Assembly (NCBI GenBank): GCA_963704535.1
Contig: OY969916.1
Span: 4,960,001-5,024,000, forward strand
Reading direction: 5' to 3'
DNA from: G963704535 sp963704535
GTDB taxonomy: Bacteria; Chloroflexota; Chloroflexia; Chloroflexales; Roseiflexaceae
Length of the DNA stretch: 64,000 bases
A program made the position numbers and the translations under genes. Positions 42,208 to 49,971 of this stretch are shown here, in pieces. Position 1 is the stretch's first letter. Each line of letters starts with the position of its first letter. The notes below the pieces were generated by a model. The model searched no databases. It was not told the DNA's origin and saw only the letters and a program-made list of their open reading frames with translations.

Positions 42208-43956
42208 ATGCAACCAAAGCGGAAGGCGGCGGCCAATGTCTTTAAGGAGCAGCAGCAGCAGTTCGACGCGCCGATGGACCAGGAAGCGCCCGCTCCAGCG
42301 CCCCCGGCGCTGCCGCCCATGGCCGGGATGCCTGCGCCGGCCCAGGCGCCCAGTGGCGCCTACCTGCCACGCCCTGAGCCGGCCGCCGAGCGCCAGCGCA
42401 TGGCCCGCAGCCCGATCCCCCAGGACGGATTGAAAACATCCGAAGAACTCCAGCTTGAGAAGGAGCCGTTGCGCGTGCGCGAGACCGGCCTGTGGTTCTG
42501 GCGGCGAATCATTGTGCCGCCGAACGCCTACGTGGTGCATACGCGCATGGGCCGCACCGAGCCGGTGACGCTGGGCCTGGGGCTCTCGTTTCGCTACGAC
42601 CCCTACAAGGACTCCTACCTGATCGTTCCAGCCGCGATGCAGACGATCGGCGTCGTGGCCTACTGCATCAGCAAGGAGAAGCAGGGCATTAATGTGCTGG
42701 CCTACGTGCAGTGGCAGATCAACGATTTTGGCGTGGCCTACCGCAAGCTCGACTTCTCCGACACACGCGACCCGCTGGGCATTGTGAACGCGCAGTTGCG
42801 CGAGCAGGCCGAGGCGGCGATCAAGGATAAGATCGCCACGATGAGTGTGGAGGAGGTGCTGACCGACAAGGAGCCGATCATCGAGGAGCTTACGACGCGG
42901 CTGAAGACGGTGGCCGAGGGCCGCAGCCAGGGCAACCAGGCGATCGACGAGGGGCTCGGCATCAAGATCGTGACCGTGCAGATCAAAGAAGCGCTGGTCA
43001 GCTCGCAGCGGCTGTGGCAGGACCTCCAGGCGCCGTTCCGCTACGAGCAGGAGAAGACCGCGCGGATCAGCTATTTGTTGGCGCAGGATGAGGTACGCCA
43101 GAAGGAGCTGGAGACGCGCCAGATCACCGAGACCAGCGAGGCCGAGACGATGGTGGCGATCGAGCGGATCAAGCAGAGCAAGCAGACCGAGGCGCTGGAG
43201 CTACGGCTGACTGAGGAAGCGACCCGCTTCACCAGGGAGCAGGGGGCTGTGCGGGAGAAGATCCAGCTTGAGGAGCAGACCACGCTGACCAGGCGCCAAT
43301 CGGAGCAGCGACTCCAGACGCAGGCTGCGGCGGCCGAGCAGGAGCTGCGGCTGGAGGCGCTCCGGCGCGGCCAGGCCGAGGCGATCGAGCGAACGCGGCT
43401 GGATGCCGAGGCCAGCGCGCGCCAGAAGACCTTGCACGTCGAGCAGGCGCTCCAAGAGCTGGCCGAGGAAACGCGCCTGGCCACGATGAAGCTCCAGGCC
43501 GAGCAGCAGCGGGTCGAGCGCGAGACGGCGCTGGGGCGGCAGGAGGCCGAGTTCCGGCTGCTGGAGCAGGAGCAAGCCGACCAACTCCAGCGGCGGGTGC
43601 TGGAGGCCGGCCTGGAGCGCACACGCCAGGAGACCACGGCGCGCCTGGAACTCCAAGAGGCGGGCAACCGGGTCAAGCTGGCGCTGGCCGAGGGCGAGGC
43701 CGAGATCGATCGGCGGCGACAGGAGATCCGCAACCTGACCAACGAACGCGATCTCTCAAGCCGTATGATCGAGAAGCTGCCGGAGCTGGCCGCGCGGATG
43801 CCGGAGGTCCGGGAGCTGAAGGTGCTGCACTTAGGCAATGGCGACGGCGCCTTCGACGCGCTGCCGGCCTTCCTGGCCAAGATGCTGGCGATCGCCGAGA
43901 GTATGGGCGTGCGGCTGACCACCGAACGACGCGGGGATGGAGAAATTGAGAATTGA
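42208..43956 (+). CDS. SPFH/band-7 domain protein with long coiled coil
   Basis: 582 residues from ATG 42208 (AGAGGAGG upstream). A Pro/Ala-rich N-terminus (about 1-90) leads to an SPFH/prohibitin-like domain (about 95-280: RIIVPPNAYVVHTRMG, LREQAEAAIKDKIATMSVEEVL, IDEGLGIKIVTVQIKEALVS), then a ~250-residue Glu/Arg/Gln-rich coiled coil. SPFH proteins form large rings or scaffolds, often on membranes, and are not part of any BREX type known to me. The stop codon lies inside a heptad hairpin (43941-43977). Encoded within the ATPase-helicase cluster. Confidence 0.72.
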   Translation: MQPKRKAAANVFKEQQQQFDAPMDQEAPAPAPPALPPMAGMPAPAQAPSGAYLPRPEPAAERQRMARSPIPQDGLKTSEELQLEKEPLRVRETGLWFWRRIIVPPNAYVVHTRMGRTEPVTLGLGLSFRYDPYKDSYLIVPAAMQTIGVVAYCISKEKQGINVLAYVQWQINDFGVAYRKLDFSDTRDPLGIVNAQLREQAEAAIKDKIATMSVEEVLTDKEPIIEELTTRLKTVAEGRSQGNQAIDEGLGIKIVTVQIKEALVSSQRLWQDLQAPFRYEQEKTARISYLLAQDEVRQKELETRQITETSEAETMVAIERIKQSKQTEALELRLTEEATRFTREQGAVREKIQLEEQTTLTRRQSEQRLQTQAAAAEQELRLEALRRGQAEAIERTRLDAEASARQKTLHVEQALQELAEETRLATMKLQAEQQRVERETALGRQEAEFRLLEQEQADQLQRRVLEAGLERTRQETTARLELQEAGNRVKLALAEGEAEIDRRRQEIRNLTNERDLSSRMIEKLPELAARMPEVRELKVLHLGNGDGAFDALPAFLAKMLAIAESMGVRLTTERRGDGEIEN

Positions 43957-43977
43957 GAATTGAGAATTGAGAATTGG
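43941..43977. repeat. Tandem AATTGAG heptads at the SPFH-helicase junction
   Basis: Five tandem copies, no inverted arm. They supply the stop codon of the SPFH gene and the sequence directly before the helicase ATG, where a Shine-Dalgarno would be expected. Confidence 0.75.
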
Positions 43978-43979
43978 GG

Positions 43980-46100
43980 ATGGTTGATCTCAGCGCGCGC
44001 CTGGCGCTCAAGGAGCGGCTGCCGCGCACCTGGCCGGCCTTCTTCGGGCGCCACGGCAGCTTCACCGCCGCGCAGCTCGCAGCGATCCCGGCGCTGCTCG
44101 ACGGCGCGAACGTGTTGCTCGACGCTCCGACCGCCAGCGGGAAGACCGCTGCGGTGCTGGCGCCGCTGATCGAGCGCCACTGCCCGCCCGTGCCGACGAC
44201 GGCGGCCGAGCGCCCGGCCATCCGCATCCTGTACCTCACGCCGACGCGGGCGCTGGTCAATGATCTGCATGAGCGGCTGGCCGTCCCGCTGCATGATCTG
44301 GGGCTTAAGCTCGGAGCGAAGACTCGCGATAGCACCTTTCGCCCCGACCGCCCGCCGCATGTGCTGCTCACCACGCCCGAGTTGACCGACGCACTGCTAG
44401 CCGCCCGCGCGCACCTTTTTGCCAACCTGCGCGCGATCGTCATCGACGAGCTGCACCTCTTCGACCGCTCGCCACGCGGTGACCAACTGCGGGTGCTGCT
44501 CAATCGCATCCGCCGCATCCGCGCCTACGCCGCCCAGCACGAGGACGCCCCCGACGCGGCATTGCAGTACGCGGCGCTCTCGGCGACGCTCGACGCGCCC
44601 GATGCGACCGTCGCGCGCTACTTCGCCCCCGCGCAGGTGATCCAGGTCGCCGGCAGGCGGGCGCTGAGTGCCGAGCAACTCACGCTTACGCCCGACAGCG
44701 GCGATGAGTTCCTGGCATTTCTGGCGACCTTCCGGGCGCGCGGCTGGCGCAAGGCGCTGGTCTTCTGCAATAGCCGCGCCGAGGTCGAGGCCTACGCCAC
44801 CACCACGCGCGCCGCCTCGCCGTTCGGGCACAGCGTCTTCGTCCACTATTCGAACCTTGAGCCCCAGCGCCGCCGCGAGGTTGAGCAGCAGTTCGCCACG
44901 CACGAGGTGGCGATCTGCTTCGCCAGCAGCACCTTGGAGTTGGGCATCGATATCGGCTCGATCGATGTCGTGATCCTGATCGGGCCGCCGGGCAGCCCGG
45001 CCTCGTTCGCCCAGCGTGTCGGCCGGGGCGGCCGGCGCCGGGGTACCACGCCGGTGGTCTGCTGCGGGCGCACGCCGCTGGAGCGATTGCTGTTCAACGC
45101 ACTGATCGCCCAAGGCCGAGATTGGAGATTGGAGATTAGAAATGAGCAAGACCTGCTATCTCCAATCTCCGATCTCCAGGCTCCTTTTCGTCCGGCGGTC
45201 GCGATCCAGCAGATCTTCAGCCTGATCAAGCAGAGCCCAATCGCAGCGGTGCGCCTGGCCGAGCTGGCCGAGCTGTTTGCGGGGATGCTTGCGCCCGCTG
45301 ACCTGGAGGCGATTCTGGCTTACCTCCAGGCCCGCGACTACCTGACGACCGGGCGCCTTGGCGAGTGGCGGGCCGGGCCGCGCCTGAATCGGCTGTACGA
45401 CGAACAGACCGGCGCGCAGGTCAGCCTCAGTATTTACAGCAATATTCAAAGCGATACGCACACGATCGCCATCCGCGACCAGTATACCGGGCAGACCGTG
45501 GCACGGGCGGATGCGCTCTGGCTGGACCGCGACCTGCTCACGCTGGAGGGCCGGCCGGTGAATGTGGAGTGGTGCGACGGCGAGGCGCTGTGGGTTGCTT
45601 CGTACCACGGGCAGGCGACGGCCCCGCAGATGATCTACCGCTCGGCGCGGCAGTTGTTGAGCCCGGAGTTGGCCCGGCTGCTGCCGGCACAGCTCGGCCT
45701 TCCGGCGGGAGCAGCTCCCTTTATCGCCGTGCCGGACGGCTGGTGGTGGTTTCACTGGCTGGGCGATCTGTATGGGCGGGCGGCGCTGGATCTGCTGCGC
45801 TACCGCATCACCGCCCACGAGACCGACGCGATCGGGCTGGCGCTGCAAGTGCCCGATACGCCACAGGCCGCGCCGAACTGGACCCACGAGCAGGTCGCCC
45901 AGTACCTGCGCGAGACCTACCGCCAGTACGAGCCGCTGCTGGCGCTCGGTCCATTCCAGCACCTGCTGCCGACGGCGCAGCGCCGCCGCGCCGTCGTCGA
46001 GCAGTTCGACATCCCCCGTTTCTTATCGGCGGTTGCCGCGTTGCAGCCGGTCGTGGCGCCGGAAGGGCTGGCGGAGGACTTGGCGCGGCTGCTGGACTGA
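43980..46100 (+). CDS. Lhr-type superfamily 2 helicase (BrxHI-like)
   Basis: 706 residues from ATG 43980. Motif I APTASGKTA (49-56), Ia LTPTRALVNDL, II DELH (156-159), III SAT, IV FCNSRAEVEAY, V SSTLELGIDIGSIDVV and VI QRVGRGGRR: a complete SF2/Lhr-family motor. C-terminal WH-type and accessory regions follow. BREX type 2 loci carry such a helicase next to BrxD. A heptad hairpin at 45116-45179 is read in frame as an insert (DWRLEIRNEQ...) between motif VI and the C-terminal region. Last gene of the cluster. Confidence 0.82.
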   Translation: MVDLSARLALKERLPRTWPAFFGRHGSFTAAQLAAIPALLDGANVLLDAPTASGKTAAVLAPLIERHCPPVPTTAAERPAIRILYLTPTRALVNDLHERLAVPLHDLGLKLGAKTRDSTFRPDRPPHVLLTTPELTDALLAARAHLFANLRAIVIDELHLFDRSPRGDQLRVLLNRIRRIRAYAAQHEDAPDAALQYAALSATLDAPDATVARYFAPAQVIQVAGRRALSAEQLTLTPDSGDEFLAFLATFRARGWRKALVFCNSRAEVEAYATTTRAASPFGHSVFVHYSNLEPQRRREVEQQFATHEVAICFASSTLELGIDIGSIDVVILIGPPGSPASFAQRVGRGGRRRGTTPVVCCGRTPLERLLFNALIAQGRDWRLEIRNEQDLLSPISDLQAPFRPAVAIQQIFSLIKQSPIAAVRLAELAELFAGMLAPADLEAILAYLQARDYLTTGRLGEWRAGPRLNRLYDEQTGAQVSLSIYSNIQSDTHTIAIRDQYTGQTVARADALWLDRDLLTLEGRPVNVEWCDGEALWVASYHGQATAPQMIYRSARQLLSPELARLLPAQLGLPAGAAPFIAVPDGWWWFHWLGDLYGRAALDLLRYRITAHETDAIGLALQVPDTPQAAPNWTHEQVAQYLRETYRQYEPLLALGPFQHLLPTAQRRRAVVEQFDIPRFLSAVAALQPVVAPEGLAEDLARLLD
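45116..45179. repeat. Heptad hairpin (GGAGATT) inside the helicase gene
   Basis: GAGATTGGAGATTGGAGATTAG is mirrored by ATCTCCAATCTCCGATCTCC. Read in frame as about 21 residues; the frame continues past both ends. Confidence 0.75.
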
Positions 46101-46112
46101 TTACAATGTGAT

Positions 46113-46158
46113 TGGGGGAGACTGAGGGGGCAGCCCCCTCAAACCCCCTTTTTTCAGA
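46113..46158. repeat. AGGGG hairpin in front of the lactate dehydrogenase gene
   Basis: GGGGGAGACTGAGGGGGC/GCCCCCTCAAACCCCC followed by a T-run (TTTTTT), a plausible terminator for the helicase cluster. Confidence 0.65.
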
Positions 46159-46168
46159 AGGTGCCACA

Positions 46169-47119
46169 ATGACGGATTATCCGGTCACTGGGAAAGTTGG
46201 CCTCGTGGGCGCGGGGATGGTCGGCTCGTCGTTCGCCTACGCCCTAATGCAGCGCGGCCTGGCGAACGAGTTGGTGCTGATCGACGCCGACACGGCGCGG
46301 GCCGAGGGCGAGGCGATGGACCTGAACCATGGGCTGCCGTTTGTGCGCCCAATGCGTATGTACGCCGGGACCTACGCCCAGCTCACCGGCGCCGCGATCG
46401 TGGTGATCGCCGCCGGGTCGAACCAGCGCCCCGGCGAGACGCGGCTGGATCTGCTCCAGCGCAATGCCGCCGTCTTCCGCGATATCGTGCCTCAGGTCGT
46501 CGCCGCCAGCCCCGACAGCATTATCGTGATCGCCACCAATCCGGTCGATATCCTGACTCATATCTCGGCCGAGATCGCGCAGTTGCCGCCCGGCCGCGTG
46601 ATCGGCTCAGGCACGATCCTCGATACGGCGCGCTTCCGCTACCTGCTTGGCGAGTATTACCGGGTCGATCCGCGCAGCGTCCACGCCTATATCGTGGGCG
46701 AGCACGGCGATAGTGAGCTGGCGCTGTGGAGCCTGGCGAATATCGCCGGCGTGCGCCTGCGCGACTTCGTGGGCGCGAACGGCCAGGGCTTCGACCAGGG
46801 CGCGATGGACACGATCTTCGAGCAGACCCGCACGGCGGCCTATGAGATCATCAAGCGCAAGAAGGCGACGTACTATGCGATCGGCCTGGGGCTGCTGACG
46901 ATCGTCGAGGCGGTGCTGCGCGACCAGCACACTGTGCTTACGGTCAGTAGCCCGATGAGCGGCCAGTATGGCGTCGATGGGATCTCGACCAGCATGCCGG
47001 CGATCGTCGGCCGGGGCGGCGTCGAGGAGGTGCTGACGCTGCCGATCAGCGAGGAGGAGCAGGCAGCTTTGGAGCGCTCGTCGCAGATGCTGAAGGAGCG
47101 CCTCGCGCAGTTGAGTTAA
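46169..47119 (+). CDS. ldh: L-lactate dehydrogenase
   Basis: 316 residues from ATG 46169 (AGAAGGTG upstream). The Rossmann motif GLVGAGMVGSS, the substrate loop AGSNQRPGETRLDLL and the catalytic GEHGDSE are visible. The Gln in NQRPGE favours pyruvate/lactate over malate, where this position is Arg. Interconverts pyruvate and L-lactate with NADH in the cytosol. Not linked to its neighbours by function. Confidence 0.85.
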   Translation: MTDYPVTGKVGLVGAGMVGSSFAYALMQRGLANELVLIDADTARAEGEAMDLNHGLPFVRPMRMYAGTYAQLTGAAIVVIAAGSNQRPGETRLDLLQRNAAVFRDIVPQVVAASPDSIIVIATNPVDILTHISAEIAQLPPGRVIGSGTILDTARFRYLLGEYYRVDPRSVHAYIVGEHGDSELALWSLANIAGVRLRDFVGANGQGFDQGAMDTIFEQTRTAAYEIIKRKKATYYAIGLGLLTIVEAVLRDQHTVLTVSSPMSGQYGVDGISTSMPAIVGRGGVEEVLTLPISEEEQAALERSSQMLKERLAQLS

Positions 47120-47124
47120 AAAGT

Positions 47125-47190
47125 GTCCGTTGTCAGTGGTCAGTTGTCAGTTGCGCTGCAACTGACAACTGACCACTGACTACTGACAAC
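47125..47190. repeat. Heptad hairpin (TGTCAGT), second locus
   Basis: TGTCCGTTGTCAGTGGTCAGTTG mirrored by CAACTGACAACTGACCACTGAC. It supplies the last ~18 codons of the reverse-strand gene behind it. Confidence 0.75.
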
Positions 47191-48200
47191 TTGAGGATCG
47201 CCGGCAGCAGGAGCGGGACGGGTGTGGCACCCGTGGGCGGTGTGCTCGTCGGCGTGTTGGTCGGTGTCGGCGTGTTGGTCGGCGGCGGCGTGATCAGGAT
47301 GATCGAGCCGCTGCCGTCCTCGCTTATGTAGAGCCGCCCTGCCGTGTCGACGGCCACGTCCTCGACGCTGGAGAAGCCAGTGCAGAGTAGGGTGTGGCTG
47401 CCGTTGGCCGCTACCTGGCTCAGCCGACCGGCGCCGTCATTCTCCTCAACCACATACAGGGGGAACCCGCCGCCGGCGCTAAATCGCAGCCCCTCCGGCG
47501 CGACAAGGTCGAGCGCAAAGGCGACCCGCGCTCCGGTCGCCGGGTGTATGGTGAAAATGCCCTCGTTGGTGCCGGTGCCGGCGGCCTCGTTGGCCACGTA
47601 TAGCAGCCCATCAGGGCCGAGGGCGATGCCAGAGTAGCTCCACAGCAGCGTGTCGGTGCGCCTGGTCGTCGCTGCGCCCTGCGGCGCAATCGCGGTGATG
47701 CGCGTACGATAGTCGAACGGGCTCGACACAAACTCGACGTTTGACTCGCTGATGTACAGGGTGCCGTCGGGCGCCCAGACGATGCCCTCCGGTGCGTCGC
47801 GGCCGGTCGCCAGCGCCGTCGCCTGCCCACCCGGCGCCAGCTTGACCACCCGCCCCGCCCGCACATCCTCGACGACGTATAGGTTTCCACCACTATCAAA
47901 CGCGATGCCTTCCGGCTGGTCCAGGCCCTGAAGCACTGGCGTGACGCCGCCGCTGACCTCGATGCGGCTGACGCGCCCGGCCCGCTCCTCGGCCACGTAC
48001 AATCGCCCCGTCGAGCCGAAGGCCAGCCCATCGGGCGACGAGAGCCCGGTGGCGTACAGAGTCGCCTGGTATCCGGCTAGGCATGTGATTCGGGGGATCG
48101 GGTCGCCGACGGCATGAGATCTCCCGCCGGCCGCCCCCAGCAGCGTGAGCCAGGCCAGCGCGAGGAGGATGCTGTAGGTGGTCCCGTTACGTGGCCGCAT
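47133..48200 (-). CDS. Secreted NHL/SMP-30-like beta-propeller protein
   Basis: 355 residues from ATG 48200, with an N-terminal signal anchor (YSILLALAWLTLLGAAGG). Repeating blades carry LxxPEGIAFDSGGNLYVVED-type strands, as in NHL and SMP-30/gluconolactonase-like propellers. A Thr/Pro-rich stalk (PTPTNTPTSTPP) leads to LLLPAIL. The final ~18 residues come from the heptad hairpin at 47125-47190, so the original stop was probably near LLLPAILK. Likely extracellular; ligand unknown. Its start overlaps the end of the upstream gene by 14 bases. Confidence 0.7.
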   Translation of the reverse strand: MRPRNGTTYSILLALAWLTLLGAAGGRSHAVGDPIPRITCLAGYQATLYATGLSSPDGLAFGSTGRLYVAEERAGRVSRIEVSGGVTPVLQGLDQPEGIAFDSGGNLYVVEDVRAGRVVKLAPGGQATALATGRDAPEGIVWAPDGTLYISESNVEFVSSPFDYRTRITAIAPQGAATTRRTDTLLWSYSGIALGPDGLLYVANEAAGTGTNEGIFTIHPATGARVAFALDLVAPEGLRFSAGGGFPLYVVEENDGAGRLSQVAANGSHTLLCTGFSSVEDVAVDTAGRLYISEDGSGSIILITPPPTNTPTPTNTPTSTPPTGATPVPLLLPAILKLSVVSGQLSVAAQLTTDH

Positions 48201-48876
48201 GCAGTTTGAGGCCAATCTCGCCAAGTCGCACGATCGCCTGGGCGGTCGAGGTATTGTCGCCCAGAAAGACAAAGTTTGGCGTCCGGTATGGGTTCACGGG
48301 GCCTTCAAATGCCTGGTAGTTCCGCAGCTTGCCGTGGAGCAGCAGTTGGCCTTCGCTGTGTACGTGGTAGCTATCGGCCTGGACAGCCAGCGTGTAGTGG
48401 GTAAGCCTGCCGGCCGTGTCGAACTCTACGCCCTCGGCGTGGGTGAACAGCACGCCGTCCGGCGGCTCGGCGGCTCCCTCCTGCTGCGCCCAGATCTGGT
48501 CTTGCCAAAACCCTAGCTCGATCCCGATTGCATCGCTGGAGAGGACAATGACGCTGAATCCGGCGCGGTCGCCGATGCCGTCGTCGTTTTTGTCGCTCCA
48601 ACTATGCGCCTCGGCGATGACCTGGACGCTAAAACTGAGCGTATAGCCGGCCTGACGATCGAGCGGTGGGATGGCGCCAGGCAGTAGGGTATAGCCGGCG
48701 GCGTCGCGCCGCTCCTGGGTCGAGTCCAGGAGTGTGGCACCCTCGGCGAAGGATTGGGTTGCCTGCGCGCCCGGCGAGGTGTGGTAGCGGAGGGCGCCCT
48801 GCTCATTGGGCATCCCACCACGCGCCGCGTCGTAGAGCACAATCGTATCGGTGGTGGGCGAGCCGCTGGTCTGCAT
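48187..48876 (-). CDS. Hypothetical beta-rich protein, possible choice-of-anchor domain
   Basis: 229 residues from ATG 48876 (GAGGAGACCACC upstream). It opens IVLYDAARGGMPNEQGALRYHTS and runs as beta-strand-rich sequence (GYTLSFSVQVIAEAHSWSDKNDDGIGDRAGFSVIVLSSDAIGIELGFWQDQIWAQQ) resembling lectin-like domains of the choice-of-anchor group. No clear signal peptide. Forms a pair with the propeller gene behind it, so both may act outside the cell. Function unknown. Confidence 0.5.
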   Translation of the reverse strand: MQTSGSPTTDTIVLYDAARGGMPNEQGALRYHTSPGAQATQSFAEGATLLDSTQERRDAAGYTLLPGAIPPLDRQAGYTLSFSVQVIAEAHSWSDKNDDGIGDRAGFSVIVLSSDAIGIELGFWQDQIWAQQEGAAEPPDGVLFTHAEGVEFDTAGRLTHYTLAVQADSYHVHSEGQLLLHGKLRNYQAFEGPVNPYRTPNFVFLGDNTSTAQAIVRLGEIGLKLHAAT

Positions 48877-49013
48877 GGTGGTCTCCTCGTCCTGCTGCCA
48901 GCCAGGCGGGGAGGTGGCGCCGTGGCCGGCTGATCGTGTATCTGTCAATCAATGCGTGTGCTTGGGGCCAAGTGGATGAAGCAGAGATCGAGGAGGGTTG
49001 GACGGTATTGCTT

Positions 49014-49349
49014 TCAGGCTACCGCATAGCCGGTGTATTGCCGCCGCTCCGGTACGTGAAATGCCAATACAATCTGATCTTTTGGTATCCCTTTTTGCAC
49101 CAGCGTTTTGGCAATGCCTTCCTCGGTACCATCGCGCTGAATCCAGATTTTTCCGGCGATAATCTCAATATGGATGAGGCAGCTATGTACGCGCCGGCCC
49201 GCGTCCCAGCCCACGTTCAGGAGTATATATTGGTCTGTGGAGCGGTCCAAGATCAGCCGGCTTTCGATCTCTCCATACGCATAGGGGATTTGGCTATATT
49301 CCGTGAGTGATGCTTCTATGAGGCTGCGGTACTGCTCTAGCTGGTCCAT
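49014..49349 (-). CDS. XisI-like protein (fdxN element excision controlling factor family)
   Basis: 111 residues from ATG 49349. MDQLEQYRSLIEASLTEYSQIPYAYG...LILDRSTDQYILLNVGWDAGRRVHSCLIHIEI...GIPKDQIVLAFHVPERRQYTGYAVA matches XisI, which in cyanobacteria works with XisH in programmed excision. Here no XisH is adjacent, and the downstream genes are a DUF2283/toxin-like pair. XisI homologues in bacteria without heterocysts are common and of unknown role. Confidence 0.75.
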   Translation of the reverse strand: MDQLEQYRSLIEASLTEYSQIPYAYGEIESRLILDRSTDQYILLNVGWDAGRRVHSCLIHIEIIAGKIWIQRDGTEEGIAKTLVQKGIPKDQIVLAFHVPERRQYTGYAVA

Positions 49350-49359
49350 TGAACTACCT

Positions 49360-49605
49360 CTATTGAAAGCGTGTCGAGGCGTCGAGAATCGTGATGCCGA
49401 CAAGCTCTTTGCCCCGGTAGCGCAGCAGGAAGCCCTCGTCGGTCGTTTCGGTGTTAGTCGCCTGCTGCGGCCGGTGAAAGCTGATATACAATACATCCGC
49501 GTCCGCGTCATAGTCGACCCAAAAGCGTTGGGCGGGAAACTTGAGCAGCAGCGGGATTGCGCGCGTCACTGATTGCAGAACATTGGGAGTTAGGGTCGCT
49601 TCCAT
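49360..49605 (-). CDS. DUF2283 family protein (probable antitoxin)
   Basis: 81 residues. FWVDYDADADVLYISFHRPQQATNTETTDEGFLLRYRGKELVGITILDASTRF is the short DUF2283 fold, often the antitoxin of small TA pairs. It overlaps the upstream toxin-like gene by 16 bases, and the XisI-like gene follows 10 bases later. Confidence 0.7.
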   Translation of the reverse strand: MEATLTPNVLQSVTRAIPLLLKFPAQRFWVDYDADADVLYISFHRPQQATNTETTDEGFLLRYRGKELVGITILDASTRFQ

Positions 49606-49889
49606 ATGGCCTTCTTTCGATCAACTTTTTGACTGAAATACGCTGTGATGATGAAACCGTCATCAGGCGTGACTTCGCGATAGATCACGCAGAGATAGCG
49701 TCTACGTCCATAGCTGCGAACCGCCACCAGCGCTCCGCGATAGCCAGGTGTGACAGCATCAGGATCAGCGACAGTTTCCAGTACGGCATCGTAGTAGCCT
49801 GCTACCTCGTCATGGTTCTCTACGATATGGAACCAGCGTTCCGCCGTAAGTCGGATTGGCACATCGTTGACAGAGGTGACGCTGTCCAT
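49590..49889 (-). CDS. Toxin-like protein, RelE/PBECR-type fold
   Basis: 99 residues. PIRLTAERWFHIVENHDEVAGYYDAVLETVADPDAV...YLCVIYREVTPDDGFIITAYFSQKV has the strand order of small RelE-like or PBECR-type RNase toxins found with DUF2283 proteins. The catalytic residues are not certain. First gene of the reverse-strand trio. Confidence 0.6.
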   Translation of the reverse strand: MDSVTSVNDVPIRLTAERWFHIVENHDEVAGYYDAVLETVADPDAVTPGYRGALVAVRSYGRRRYLCVIYREVTPDDGFIITAYFSQKVDRKKAIWKRP

Positions 49890-49971
49890 ACATCCTCTTG
49901 TCGCTCCGCTTGCCCGCTCTATTATACGCGATGTGCCACATGCTCATGGGACGGCACTGAGGTGGTCCGCG

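Noticed and set aside
38184..46100. A complete BREX system
   Set aside because: PglX, PglZ, BrxA/B/L and a Lon-like protease are absent; only BrxD-like ATPases and a BrxHI-like helicase match.
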